Source: Aedes albopictus (taxonomy: Eukaryota; Arthropoda; Insecta; Diptera; Culicidae). From it: a stretch of 64,000 bases of DNA. A program made the position numbers and the translations under genes. The notes under the pieces were generated by a model that made no database searches, was not told the DNA's origin, and saw only the letters and a program-made list of their open reading frames with translations. Below are positions 47,301 through 57,501 of the stretch, in pieces (within the stretch, counting starts at the first letter, position 1; each line of letters starts with the position of its first letter). The DNA lies in the NCBI RefSeq assembly GCF_035046485.1, contig NC_085137.1, positions 377,580,706-377,644,705 on the forward strand. Reading direction: 5' to 3'.

Positions 47301-48329
47301 CAGGGCTGCCCAACGTACGGCCCGCGGGCCGGATCCGGCCCGCGAGGGCATTTTGTGTGGCCCGCGGCACCAATGATGGTAAATACCGTCTACCCCCGTT
47401 TGTTTGACCTCATCTAATCTGAACACTTTTTAATTTGACCCCCTCTAATCTGCACATCGTTCAAACGTCATTTTGCTGATGGAACGGGGTGAAACGGAAC
47501 GCAGAGTCAAAACAAAACAGCAAAAAGGGTTACCACCAGTGTGTTTTTCGATGCCCACAGGGTTGCTAGAAGTTCAAATTAAAAAAATAAGCCCCGTTGG
47601 TTTAAATGAAGTGCTATTCAAACCAACGGAGGTGGACGGTACCAATAATACAATACAATACAGTAATACAATTCGGCCAAAGCAGTGATAGGTATTTTTA
47701 AATATTTTCGTTTTTCAAGTGAAATAAAAATATACATAAATCGATATTTTAGAGTGTATTACGATTAATTAAAGTGTATAAATGTTTAAACACTTAATTT
47801 TAATTTACAGATTGCGACGAAGTATCTGATTATGTCAACTTGAAAGTTTTGTAAACTTTTGAGAACTATTTTAGAAAAAAAAACAAAAAAAAATATTTCA
47901 GCGAGGACATCGAGTTACTTTAGAAATAAATAAATAACAATAACAAATCCAAATTCTCGAGCACTCAAAGATTCTATTTTTGTCGTGAGATTTTAGCAAA
48001 CTCTGATACAAAATACATCGAAACATTATTAAAATCCAGCGTAGAATCCTGCATTATGAATGCCATTGCATTTCTTAATATTGACACGAACTTCAATGTT
48101 CTGCAAGAATTTTCATATATTTAGTAAGTATCGATGTTCCGTTAGAAACTCAAAAGTGTTGAAACAATAGTTTATTTCTCATCTTTAGAAATAAATAATT
48201 TCGAGTTGAAGCCATTACCTTGAACAGCAAAGCTCAGATTTTTTTTTTTTAACAATTTCAATTTCTGGCCCGACAACTGGTATGGAGTGTCACTTGTGGC
48301 CCGCGACTGTAAAAGGTTGGGCAGGCCTG
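47301..48329. mobile_element. hAT-type non-autonomous element, 1 kb
   Basis: 1,029 bp flanked by the perfect 8-bp duplication GGTTATAG (47,293-47,300 and 48,330-48,337). Starts CAGGGCTGCCCAAC and ends GTTGGGCAGGCCTG. Both subterminal zones carry GGCCCGCG motifs, familiar from many hAT elements. The interior is AT-rich; the 71-residue frame at 47,473 is not a transposase. Confidence 0.88.
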
Positions 48330-48397
48330 GGTTATAGTGATAGATAAGTCGTGTACGAGTTTTGTCTCCGTGTAGGCTGACTTTAGCAGATCGAAAA

Positions 48398-49800
48398 ATC
48401 GTGCTCTCTGCGCTCCACGCCTTCTTTTGCCAGCAGGCTCAGTTGCAAACACAAGCTTTGCAGGGTTTTTGTCCGGCATTCTTGCAACGTGCCCTGCCTA
48501 CCGTATCCTTCCTGCTTTGGCCACCTTCTGGATGCTGGGTTCGCCGTAAAGTGCACCGTTCTCCTGCCCACCGCCGGAGATCGTCCTCAGCACATGGGCC
48601 TCGAAAATTCCGAGTGCTTGCAGGTCCTCCTCGAGCATGGTCCATGGCTCGTGTCCGTAGAAGACCACCGGTCTTATTAGCGTTTTGTACATGGTGTATT
48701 TGGTGCGTGGGTAAATCTTTTTCGACCGCAGTTTCTTCTGGAGCCCGTAGTAGGCCCGACTTCCGCTGATGATGCGCCTCAGAATTTCACGACTCACGTT
48801 GTTGTCAGCTGTCAGTAAGGATCCGAGGTAGACGAATTCCTCCACCACCTCGAAAGTATCCCCGTCTATCGTAACATTACTACCCAGACGTATCCGGTCG
48901 TGTTCGGTTCCGCCTACCAGCATGTACTTTATTTTTGAGGCAGTCCGACCTTTGGTGCTTTGCGTTACAGGCGGGTGTACAGCTCTGCCACCGTTCCAAA
49001 TGTTCTGGCAATAATGTCCATGTCGTCCGCAAAGCACACAAATTGACCGGATTTTGTGAAAATCGTTTCCCGGCTGTTGAGCCCGGCTCGTCGCATCACA
49101 CCTTCCAGAGCGATGTTGAATAGTAGGCAGGAAAGTCCATCACCTTGTCGTAGTCCCCGTCAAGATTCGAATGAACTGGATAGTTCACCCGAAACCCTTA
49201 CGCAGTTTTGCACACCGTCCATCTTTGCTTTAATCAATCTAGTCAGCTTCCCAGCAAAGCCATTTTCGTCCACGATTCTCCATAGCTTTGTGCGGTCGAT
49301 ACTGTAGTATGCCGCTCGAAGTCGATGAACAAGTGATGCGTTGGGACCTGGTATTTACGGTTTTTCTGGAGGATTTGCCGTATGGTAAAGATTTGGTCCG
49401 TTGTCGACCGGTCGTCGATGAAGCCGGCTTGATAACTTCCCACGAACTCATTTGTTTTAGGTGACAGACGACGGAAGATGATATGGGATAGCACTTTGTA
49501 GGCAGCATTCAAAATAGTGATCGCCCTGAAGTTCTCACATTCCAAATGGTCGACTTTCTTGTGAATGGGCCAGATTACACCTCCCTTCCACTCCTTCGGT
49601 AGCTGTTCGGTTTCCCAGATCCTGACTATCAGCCGATGCAGGCAGGTAACCAACTTTGCTGGTCCTATCTATAGTTCAGCTGCTTTGTTGGTTTTGAGCT
49701 GGTGAATGACATCCTTATCTTCCTCTGCGTGGGAGTTGGTTCATTTCCGTCCTCCGTTGCACTAGCGTCGTCGTCGTTCCCTCCGTTGCCGTGGGCTCCC
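48398..49800 (-). pseudogene. RTE-type LINE, copy 2, RT part
   Basis: About 90% or more identical by eye to 20,727-22,150 of copy 1, minus strand. The 3' end is truncated (it begins inside the coding region, with no microsatellite tail). Stops and small deletions break the reverse transcriptase frame. The LINE continues beyond the inserted element at 51,399-51,612. Copy 2 keeps about 50 bp near 49,630-49,680 that copy 1 has lost. Confidence 0.87.
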
Positions 49801-50464
49801 GTCCCGAGCAAAGGCGGATAACAAAATGATAACAAGTTCTGTTACCTGGTTATCATTCGTTTGATAATTGAGTTTGTTATCATTTAGGTTGAATTAAGAG
49901 CCAACATAACAAAAATGATAACTCAAATTTACTCCACGAATACCAAAATGATAAGAAGTTATGTTATCATTGAGTTCAAGTTGATAACTAATTGTGTTAT
50001 ACGATATTTTATTCAATATTACATTTAGTTATCAACATGAAAAAATACAGCTGATTGATAACAGGTTTTGTTATCATTTAGTTATTATTCCGAGCTATTT
50101 TATCGACCAAAATAGTAAAAAATCTACTTTACCGACATGATCAGCAGTAGAAAAAAGTTTCTTATAATTATAACCCATGTTTTCAACTATTGCACCCAGT
50201 GGGTCTCGAACTCTGATCGAGTGATTATCAGGCACAGCCGATAGCCCCTATACCAACGGAACTCAGTGAGAGGGAGAGTGGTTGAAGGCTACGCTTTCGT
50301 ACTGCAGTCGTATTGAAGATGAAAAGCGGAATCTATTTTTAGATTCGAGGTCCAGCAGACCCTTAGTTTTGAGAAAGCTTTGAAATGTGTGTTTGGAAGC
50401 TGATTACATATTTTGTTATCATTTAGTATTTTTATGTTATCGCGATAGACCAAAATTATTGAGG

Positions 50465-50850
50465 TCGGTTTTCTCGATAGGGCGATGGAAGTGCTAGTGA
50501 AAAATCCGGGTTCAGAATCGCGCTACAATATTCGTTGGTCAGTCGGTTTTCTCGATAGGGCGATGGAAGTGCGAGTGAAAAATCCGGGATCAGAATCGCG
50601 CTACAATATTCGTTGGTCAGTCGGTTTTCTCGATAGGGCGATGGAAGTGCGAGTGAAAAATCCGGGTTCAGAATCGCGCTACAATATTCGTTGGTCAGTC
50701 GGTTTTCTCGGTAGGGCGATGGAAGTGCGAGTGAAAAATCCGGGTTCAGAATCGCGCTACAATAATCGTAGATCAGTCGGTTTCCACGGTAGGGCGATGG
50801 AAACGCGAGCACGAAATCCGGGATCAGTGGTCATCGTGATCAAATAAATC
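50465..50850. repeat. 78-bp minisatellite
   Basis: Five units starting TCGGTTTTCTCGATAGGG at 50,465, 50,543, 50,621, 50,699 and 50,777 (last one diverged). The 78-bp period is a multiple of three, which leaves frames of about 120 residues open on both strands. Not genes. Confidence 0.9.
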
Positions 50851-51217
50851 ATAATCGTGATGAAGACCGCGACGTGTATTTCCATATAACTAGTGGATCA
50901 TATCACCTAACAGAGGTGGCTCCTAGATCCACACCTTACCCTACCCTACTAACCACCATTCCTTCCCGTGACAACTGTGGGGATGCTGTGGATTCCACGG
51001 TTTCTAGTAGCAACGGTTGTTGAACTAACATTCCTTCCCTTTCCTGATGACCGTAAGGACGTGGCCAGCGCCGTTATTGACTTTAAATAGCTGAACTCTC
51101 GAATTGTGCACATTGAGAATGGTTAGCTAGTCCCAAGCTTTCACATTCATTGGCTCTCTGTGCTACTTCGATTGTTCTGGTCAATCACGGAGTAGCAACT
51201 ACGATGTGTACGGTTAT

Positions 51218-51243
51218 CTTTGCTTTGCTTTGCTTTGCTTTGC
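51218..51243. repeat. TTTGC microsatellite
   Basis: About five TTTGC copies inside the 49,801 element. Confidence 0.85.
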
Positions 51244-51398
51244 TAGCGCGATAGACAAAAATTATTGATAACTAAATTTGTAATCATCTGATTATCATAA
51301 ATTGGAGAATATCATAACAAAAATAACAAAGTGATAACACCGATAACAAAGTTTATTATCAAAGTGATATCACTTAGTTATCCGCCTTTGCTCGGGAC

Positions 51399-51612
51399 GT
51401 GCCTACGTTCTCCAAGTCGTTCAGGTGCCGATCGAAGTGCTACTTCCACCTTTCGATCACCTCACGTCCGTCCGTCAAGAGGCCTCCGTCTTTATCCCTG
51501 CGTCATTGATGGCTGCTTTCACTGTACTCCAGCAGTCCACTAGAGGGGCCTCATCGAGCTCGCCCTCGTCTGGCAACGCGGTCTCGAGATTCTGCGCGTA
51601 TGCTGAGGCGAC
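51399..51612 (-). pseudogene. RTE copy 2, 5' fragment
   Basis: Continues the coding region of copy 2 (matches copy 1 at 22,157-22,680), with about 310 bp deleted near 51,502. Ends abruptly at 51,612, so the endonuclease is missing. Confidence 0.8.
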
Positions 51613-52145
51613 ATATGCTCTTAAACCATGTCTTAAACGCTTCGAAACTCCTCCAAACCCCCATGAAACCTCCGTGAAATTCACCTGCGAGCCTCTGAAG
51701 CTATCTTAAATTCCCATGAAACCTCCTGAAACGCCCTGAAACGATTCGAAACGCCTTGAAATATTTAGAAATGTTTTGGAACGCCCCTAAAACTCCCATG
51801 GATCCTCCGTGAAATTTACCTAAGAGCCTCTCAAGCACTCTTGAACTCCTCTGAAACCTCCTGAAACGCTCTGAAACGCATTCAAACGCCTTGAAACGGT
51901 TTTAAATGTCTCTGGAACCCCCATGAAGCTCTCTGAAACACATTGAAACGCCTTGAAACGCCTCTGAAACTCACATGAAATTCACTTCAGAGCTTCTGAA
52001 GCCCCTTAAACCACTACTCAAACGTCCCGAAACGCTTTCAAACGTCTCTGAAAGTATCGTGAAGCTCACCGGAGATCTTATAAAGACCCCTGAAAGCCTT
52101 GTGAAACCCCCTGAAACGCTTTGAAACGTTCAGAAACGTTTCTCT
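51613..52145 (-). repeat. degenerate GAAACGCC-type tract
   Basis: Reverse orientation of the 24,440-25,660 tract type: CTGAAACGCCTTGAAACG motifs every 10-20 bp. Confidence 0.6.
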
Positions 52146-52508
52146 CCTTTGGTTCAAAAATTAAAGACGTTATACTTCTAAAATTATGCTTTATTCAAAC
52201 GGTGACAAGTGTGTAGATAGCTTGATGTTAATATACATGTTAATGAGAACAAAGGAAAAAAGTTGTAATTTGAGTCTCCTTTCAAAGAATGGAAAATAAA
52301 CAAGATGCCTGATGTATGACAGTGATTAAAAACATGGAGAAAGCTATTTATTTTGAAGGATGGTTTGTCATTACCAAGTCGCTAGTTTCTTTCGCGAATT
52401 TGTTTTTCAATGTCATTCTAAATTCCTTCTGTGATTTCTTGTGAATATGTTCTGTAATGCCGAAGAGATTTTTTTCAACAATTTTAACGTGATTTTTTTT
52501 CAAAAAGG
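52146..52508. other. AT-rich spacer
   Basis: No gene seen. Confidence 0.35.
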
Positions 52509-52510
52509 TA

Positions 52511-52716
52511 CACCGGGGCAAGTTGAAATGGGTAGGGCAAGATGAAACACGAAGTTTTGAAACAGATTTCAATACAATTTGATAATTTATCTTTTTTAAA
52601 AGATTGTTTGAATCAAAAACTATGCGTTATGGAAATCAAACTGTTTATCATCATTAGAAAACGTCATGTTAACCCGCTGTTTCATCTTGCCCCGCCCGTT
52701 TCAACTTGCCCCGGTG
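52511..52716. mobile_element. TA-type MITE
   Basis: 206 bp. CACCGGGGCAAGTTGAAA at the left is inverted at the right, with further inverted GGGCAAGATGAAACA. TA lies at 52,509-52,510 and 52,717-52,718. The inverted identity runs a few bases past TA (AAGGTACACC), so the exact boundary is ambiguous. Confidence 0.75.
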
Positions 52717-52729
52717 TACCTTAATGCTT

Positions 52730-54180
52730 TCAGATATTCCTGCGGTAATATCTTCGACAGTTCTCTGGAAACTTACTCCAAAAATTTTACAGGCAATTCT
52801 TTTAGAAATTTCTTTTGTTATTATCTGGAGACCTTCTTCGTCACTTCCTTTTTAAAATCCTTCAGCAAATTCTTTGGCAATTTCCTCTGTAATTATTTTT
52901 GAACTTCGTTTGAACAAAAAATCCGGCTTTTTTGAGATATTTTTGTTAATTTTTTATTGATAAATTCTCCTACAATTTGTTTGGAAATTGTATTGTAAGT
53001 TCCTTCCTGGCATTATCTTTGGAAAATCTTCAAGCAATAAGTTTGGAAATTTAGCAGGCAATCACTTCAAAAGTTTCTTCAAAAAATTTCTTTCACTATC
53101 ATTTGAGAATTTCTGCGAAAATTTCTATGTGGTTTTTTTTTGAAAATTTCTGGAAACTCACTTGAAGTATTTTTCTATTCTTTGGTTATAAACTCGTTTG
53201 GCAATTTCTTTTGTAAATGCTATCGCATACTTTAAGAACTGCTTCGGCAATTCTTAATGAAATTCCTTTTGCATTTTTTGATTTTTTTTCCAAAGGAGCT
53301 GTAAATTCTTTCGGAAAATTCTCAGCCAATTTTAACAACTTTTTTTTGAGATTTCGTAGGAAATTTCTCAAATAGTTTTTGGTAATTTCTTCGATGATTA
53401 TTTCGAGAATTATGTTGAATTGAATTGAATCGTTATTTCCATTTTCAAACTCCTTTAGCTATTCTTTTGGAAAACGCAATATTTTAAAATTACTTAGTAA
53501 ATGGTTGGAAAGTATTTCCAACTGGGAATTTCCAAATATTTGTGAAGAAATGGCAGAATTCCCATATTCCGAAGTAAATGTGGAAGGAGTTCCTAAAATG
53601 ATTGCCTCAGAACTTTCCAAGTAAATGGTAGGATAAATTTTTAGAGAAATTGCCAAAATATCCTTTTTTAGGACAATTAAAAGATAATTCAAGATAAGAA
53701 AATAAATTTCCAAAGAAAGTAGCATAGACATTTATGAAGGAATAACTGGAGGAATTCCAAAGGAATTGCTGGACAAACTTCGAATGAATTAACATTTTTT
53801 TTCCAAAAAAGTTGCCGAAGAAACTGCGATACAAATTTCAATAGAGCTACCAGAAATTCTCAAAAACAAACTTGCAAAACAAATTTCCAAAGTATTTATC
53901 GAAGAAGTTCCGAAGAAACTGCTGCAAAAATTTCCAAATTTGTTTCCGAGGAAACTCTCAAAGGAATTAACGAACAAATTTCACAGACATTACTGAAGAA
54001 ACTCACCAAGGAATTGCCAAAGAAGTTTAAAACCAAAGAATCAATAATGTAATTTTCCCAGGAATACATATACGAATTAAAATATTTTGTCGAAACTGAA
54101 TACCAATGCACAATCGAAGAAATTGAAAAAAAAATTACGTGAAAATCACCGGAAAAACTCAAAGGAATTCATAAAAAGTT
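52730..54180. repeat. degenerate GGAATTCC-type tract, AT-richer
   Basis: Motifs like GGAAATTTC, AATTTCTTC and GGAATTGCC, changing orientation near 53,500. No gene. Confidence 0.5.
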
Positions 54181-54365
54181 CCTAACCTGTTCATAAAGAA
54201 ATACATATTTTCAGCATTATTGCGGATTTTACCCTGTAATAAACTCACATGCGGAAAATGTTGTTCCACCAAAACATTGTCACAACCCTCTAGATTGAGT
54301 TTTGCCACCGCTAACAAAAACAGCATTGAACGCACTCTCTCGGTTGGTGCAATGAATACATGGTT

Positions 54366-54543
54366 GGGGAGCGGACCTGGTGTAATGGTTAGAACACTTG
54401 ACTATCACGCCGAGGACCTGGGATCGAATCCCACTCCCGACAAACTCGCAAAATGTGAGTTCTTCCTTCGGAAGGGAAATAAAGCGTGGGTCCCGAGATG
54501 AACTAGCCTAAGGCTAAAAATCTCGTTAATACAGATAAAAAAA
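54366..54543 (+). mobile_element. tRNA-derived SINE, family A
   Basis: Plus-strand copy with A-box-like GGTGTAATGGTTAG, B-box GGATCGAATCCC, A-rich tail, and target duplication AATACATGGTT (54,355-54,365 and 54,544-54,554). Confidence 0.88.
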
Positions 54544-54756
54544 AATACATGGTTCGTTCAGCTGCTAAATGCCATGCAATCTGACGTGTGAATATTTATG
54601 TTTCCTTTTTGAAGATTTGCTCGAAAATCTATCAACGAATGAAAAATGCAATATTTGAAATTTTGTGATAATTTCGAAGTTGTTAGACTTCATGCTTTCC
54701 AAAATAGTTTTGAAAAATTATTCTTATGTACACGTGATTGAATAAAGAAGACAATT

Positions 54757-54955
54757 CACACCGTCTTCAGCCAGAGGCTGAACACATTACTTACACTAGA
54801 CAACAGACAACACACAGAATACTCAGTGGCCCAGTGATGAATTTTTCGTTTGACGAAAAGTTTCCACCGACTGGAGCGGGAACCGAACCCACACTCCGAG
54901 GCTTACGATACGCCTAGACGACTGCCGCCGCTAACCGCACGGCCACGAAGCCCAC
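54757..54955 (-). mobile_element. tRNA-derived SINE, family B
   Basis: Minus strand. Head GTGGGCTTCGTGGCCGTGCG, B-box GGGTTCGGTTCCC, 3' end GGCTGAAGACGGTGTG. Same family as 11,826. Confidence 0.78.
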
Positions 54956-55674
54956 TAATAAAACTAATAAAACAAAAAGTTTATGAATATGTATAATGTC
55001 AAAACCAAAATTACTAATTTTATGTTTTAACCGTAATTTTGTGAATATTTTAAAGTATTGAAACTATTTGAAACTATTCTAGAAAGCTATTCTCATGTAT
55101 ACGAAATTGTATTCAAGCAATAAAACAAAAAGGTTGCTATAGGTATTGTGGTCACTTCACGAAATACAAATTTCCTGTATTTCAAGTATTTTATTAAAGA
55201 TTTCATAGTAGTAGGTATTCATACTTCCCACGGTTGTTGTGAAAGAGAATTCAATGTTTTAAACCATTTAACCACCAATTTTAGTGTCAGTGTGTTCAAT
55301 TCGATGATACGCAATATCTGTACAATCCAACATTACTTTGTTTCATCAAGGCTGAGGAAAGTCCAACAACTCGCCTCAATGTATCCAATACGGATTTTAA
55401 ACCACTGAAGATTCAATTAAGTGATTCATGCTTCCAGCATTACTCAAGCCGAACAGCCGCCACCACCGTCAGTTTTTAGTTCGTTTGTTCAACCATTTTT
55501 TTTCCGGTGCTCTCGGTCTCGTCACCTTGACTATGACTCGAGAAGAGTGATTGAACGGAGATTCGCCCATTTATGGAGAGGCCCTGTCAAGTATGGTCCT
55601 CTCATGGTCAACTCGAGTAGGTATGTGATGTTTACGGCTTTTCTGGGCAACAACGCAGGTCCAGTCACACTGGA
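54956..55674. other. spacer, no gene seen
   Basis: The 99-residue frame at 55,421 has no recognised similarity. Confidence 0.35.
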
Positions 55675-55676
55675 TA

Positions 55677-56274
55677 CAGTATGCGGCAGGAAAAAATGCG
55701 AAAGTGTTTTTCAACTTTAAACCTCATTTTCGTCCATTTGACATTAACCAATCTATGTTTCAACGTTCCATGATCTATAATAGGCTATTTTTCTGAAAAG
55801 TTAATTAAAAAATTTCCCATTTTGGTCACTAACCTTTACAGGGCGGCGCCTGAAGATGAAGACAACCAGAATTTTCAAACCGCAGAAAATCACACAGGTC
55901 GCTTAATTTCGCATCTGATAAATCAAACTTTTTGATTTTCTCTACAATATCATCAAATATATGTACTTATTTCATCTGGTATGTGAAACTACATGACTCT
56001 GGACCAGTGCGATCTGGTTGTTCATCGAATTTGAGCTAATTTTGTTACTGTTATAGTCATTTTGTTTCATGACCATTGGGCGCGCAGTTTATTGATCTCC
56101 ACTTATTAGGCCTATATTATCACATGTTAAACATCAAATATGTTCATTTTTATTTTTCAGTGCTAGAATATAGACATTGACTGATACACTGTCATGAAAA
56201 AATATTCATATATATCCCATATTTAGCGTGTAATAGTACCTTGAACTTTTCGCATTTTTTCCTGCCACACCCTG
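55677..56274. mobile_element. TA-type non-autonomous element
   Basis: 598 bp flanked by TA (55,675-55,676 and 56,275-56,276). The left end CAGTATGCGGCAGGAAAAAA pairs with the right end (reverse complement CAGGGTGTGGCAGGAAAAAA) and continues ATGCGAAA. The interior is AT-rich without transposase. Confidence 0.8.
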
Positions 56275-56276
56275 TA

Positions 56277-57357
56277 TGTGGGGATTGCGGGGTTGGATGC
56301 AGCCAAGAATATGTTGGTTCAAAGTGTATAACGTTTTATAAACGAGTAAATTGGTATATGAAGCAGAGATGCTCTTCTTCTCATATCTTTTTTATCTGTT
56401 TTTCTTATTTAAAGAAACATAAAATGATCAATGTGTCATTTCGTCCCACTTTTCCCCAACCGCAACGCTGCAAGTGACGCTGAATATATAGCATACCTGT
56501 GAACTTTGGTTACGTTTCGAGCTTCATGCTTCGGGGGATTATCCACTGCAATCGGCGTGTTTGTTCCTGGTGCACAAATCTTTGACGGTCTGACGATGTG
56601 GATTTTATTGCACATAACCTTGCCTGTTGAGTAAGGTTATTAAACTGTACTCAGAGACGCATCCCATCCGGAAGTGGATGTCGTCAACTGTTGACGAATG
56701 ACTCATTTAAGATTTATGGATCCGTATATCGTGTGGTATTGACGAAATGAAGAAAAATTGAAAAGAATCAACCACTGCATTCTTAGAACTTTTTCTTGCA
56801 ATATGCTCTTCCTGGTCTATATTTTGCATTGATCATCAGATCTCAACTCATTGCTCCAACGAAAAAGATGCTTACAAACAAATGTATTCAATGAAATTCA
56901 ACCAGATACTTTTCTTCCGCGGATCATCACCATACGGTAGGCGTTATTGCCCCATCAGGTCCATCTCAGAGCCGTTTCAATAGTAAATCACATGACATCA
57001 TTCAGAACCAACAGTATCCAATCAGCGCAGCGTTGTTTTCTCATTCGTTGCGCCCACTCATTGAAAATCGCTCAAGAAGAATAAAAACAACTTTTAAAAC
57101 GATTCTCATTCATCAAGTGGATCTTCCCATTTGCCAGAGAACAAACCATCTTGATGGGATCCAAAGTTTTCTAAAAACAACGCGAAAATGATGGCCATCC
57201 TGTAGAAAAGGCGAACAGGAAAGCGATATCCGCCAGTGTAAACAATTCTTAAGATACACCTTGCGCCTAGGCACCGATGAACGCTTCAAATTCGCTTCAA
57301 TCCATCTTGATCTCGGACATGACATATTGTTTTTTTTTTTCTTTTGGTATTTTACAG
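56277..57357. other. intron-like sequence before coding exon
   Basis: No gene seen. The last 30 bp form a long T-rich tract ending TTTTACAG, a strong splice acceptor for the next exon. Confidence 0.5.
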
Positions 57358-57495
57358 AACACAATCGACGCAGCTGAATCATGACGACCACCCGGGAGAG
57401 GCGAGAGGAATATCACTCGAACGTGGTTCGAACACTTACCCCATCCAGACCACTTTCGCCTGGAACGCACACGACCGAATTCGACAGTAATTTAG
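57358..57495 (+). CDS. coding exon with start codon, host gene, unidentified
   Basis: Splice acceptor: a T-run (about 57,330-57,342), CTTTTGGTATTTTACAG ending at 57,357. The exon has 23 nt of leader, ATG at 57,381, 38 codons and one extra base, then GTGAGT at 57,496 (phase 1 donor). The N-terminus starts MTTTRERREEYHSNVVRT and later has a Ser/Pro stretch (TPSRPLSPGT) and ends TTEFDSNL. Codon use is GC-rich at third positions, unlike the surroundings. This is a typical second exon of an insect gene carrying the start codon. I do not recognise the protein; an intracellular, cytoskeleton- or signalling-type N-terminus is a guess. Later exons would lie downstream, probably past this window. Confidence 0.7.
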
Positions 57496-57501
57496 GTGAG
57501 T

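Larger units (their letters stand above)
49801..51398. mobile_element. TIR element inserted in RTE copy 2
   Basis: 1,598 bp with perfect inverted ends: GTCCCGAGCAAAGGCGGATA at the left, reverse complement at the right. RTE copy 1 gives the uninterrupted sequence (GGCTCCTGTGCCTACG). Comparison shows either no target duplication or a very short imperfect one (CCGT/ACGT). At least 15 TGATAAC/GTTATCA motifs lie in the two subterminal zones. The middle has a 78-bp minisatellite. No transposase. Related in style to the 31,686 element. Confidence 0.8.

Noticed and set aside
50456..50847. 118-120 residue repetitive proteins on both strands
   Set aside because: The 78-bp minisatellite period is a multiple of three, so frames stay open by default.
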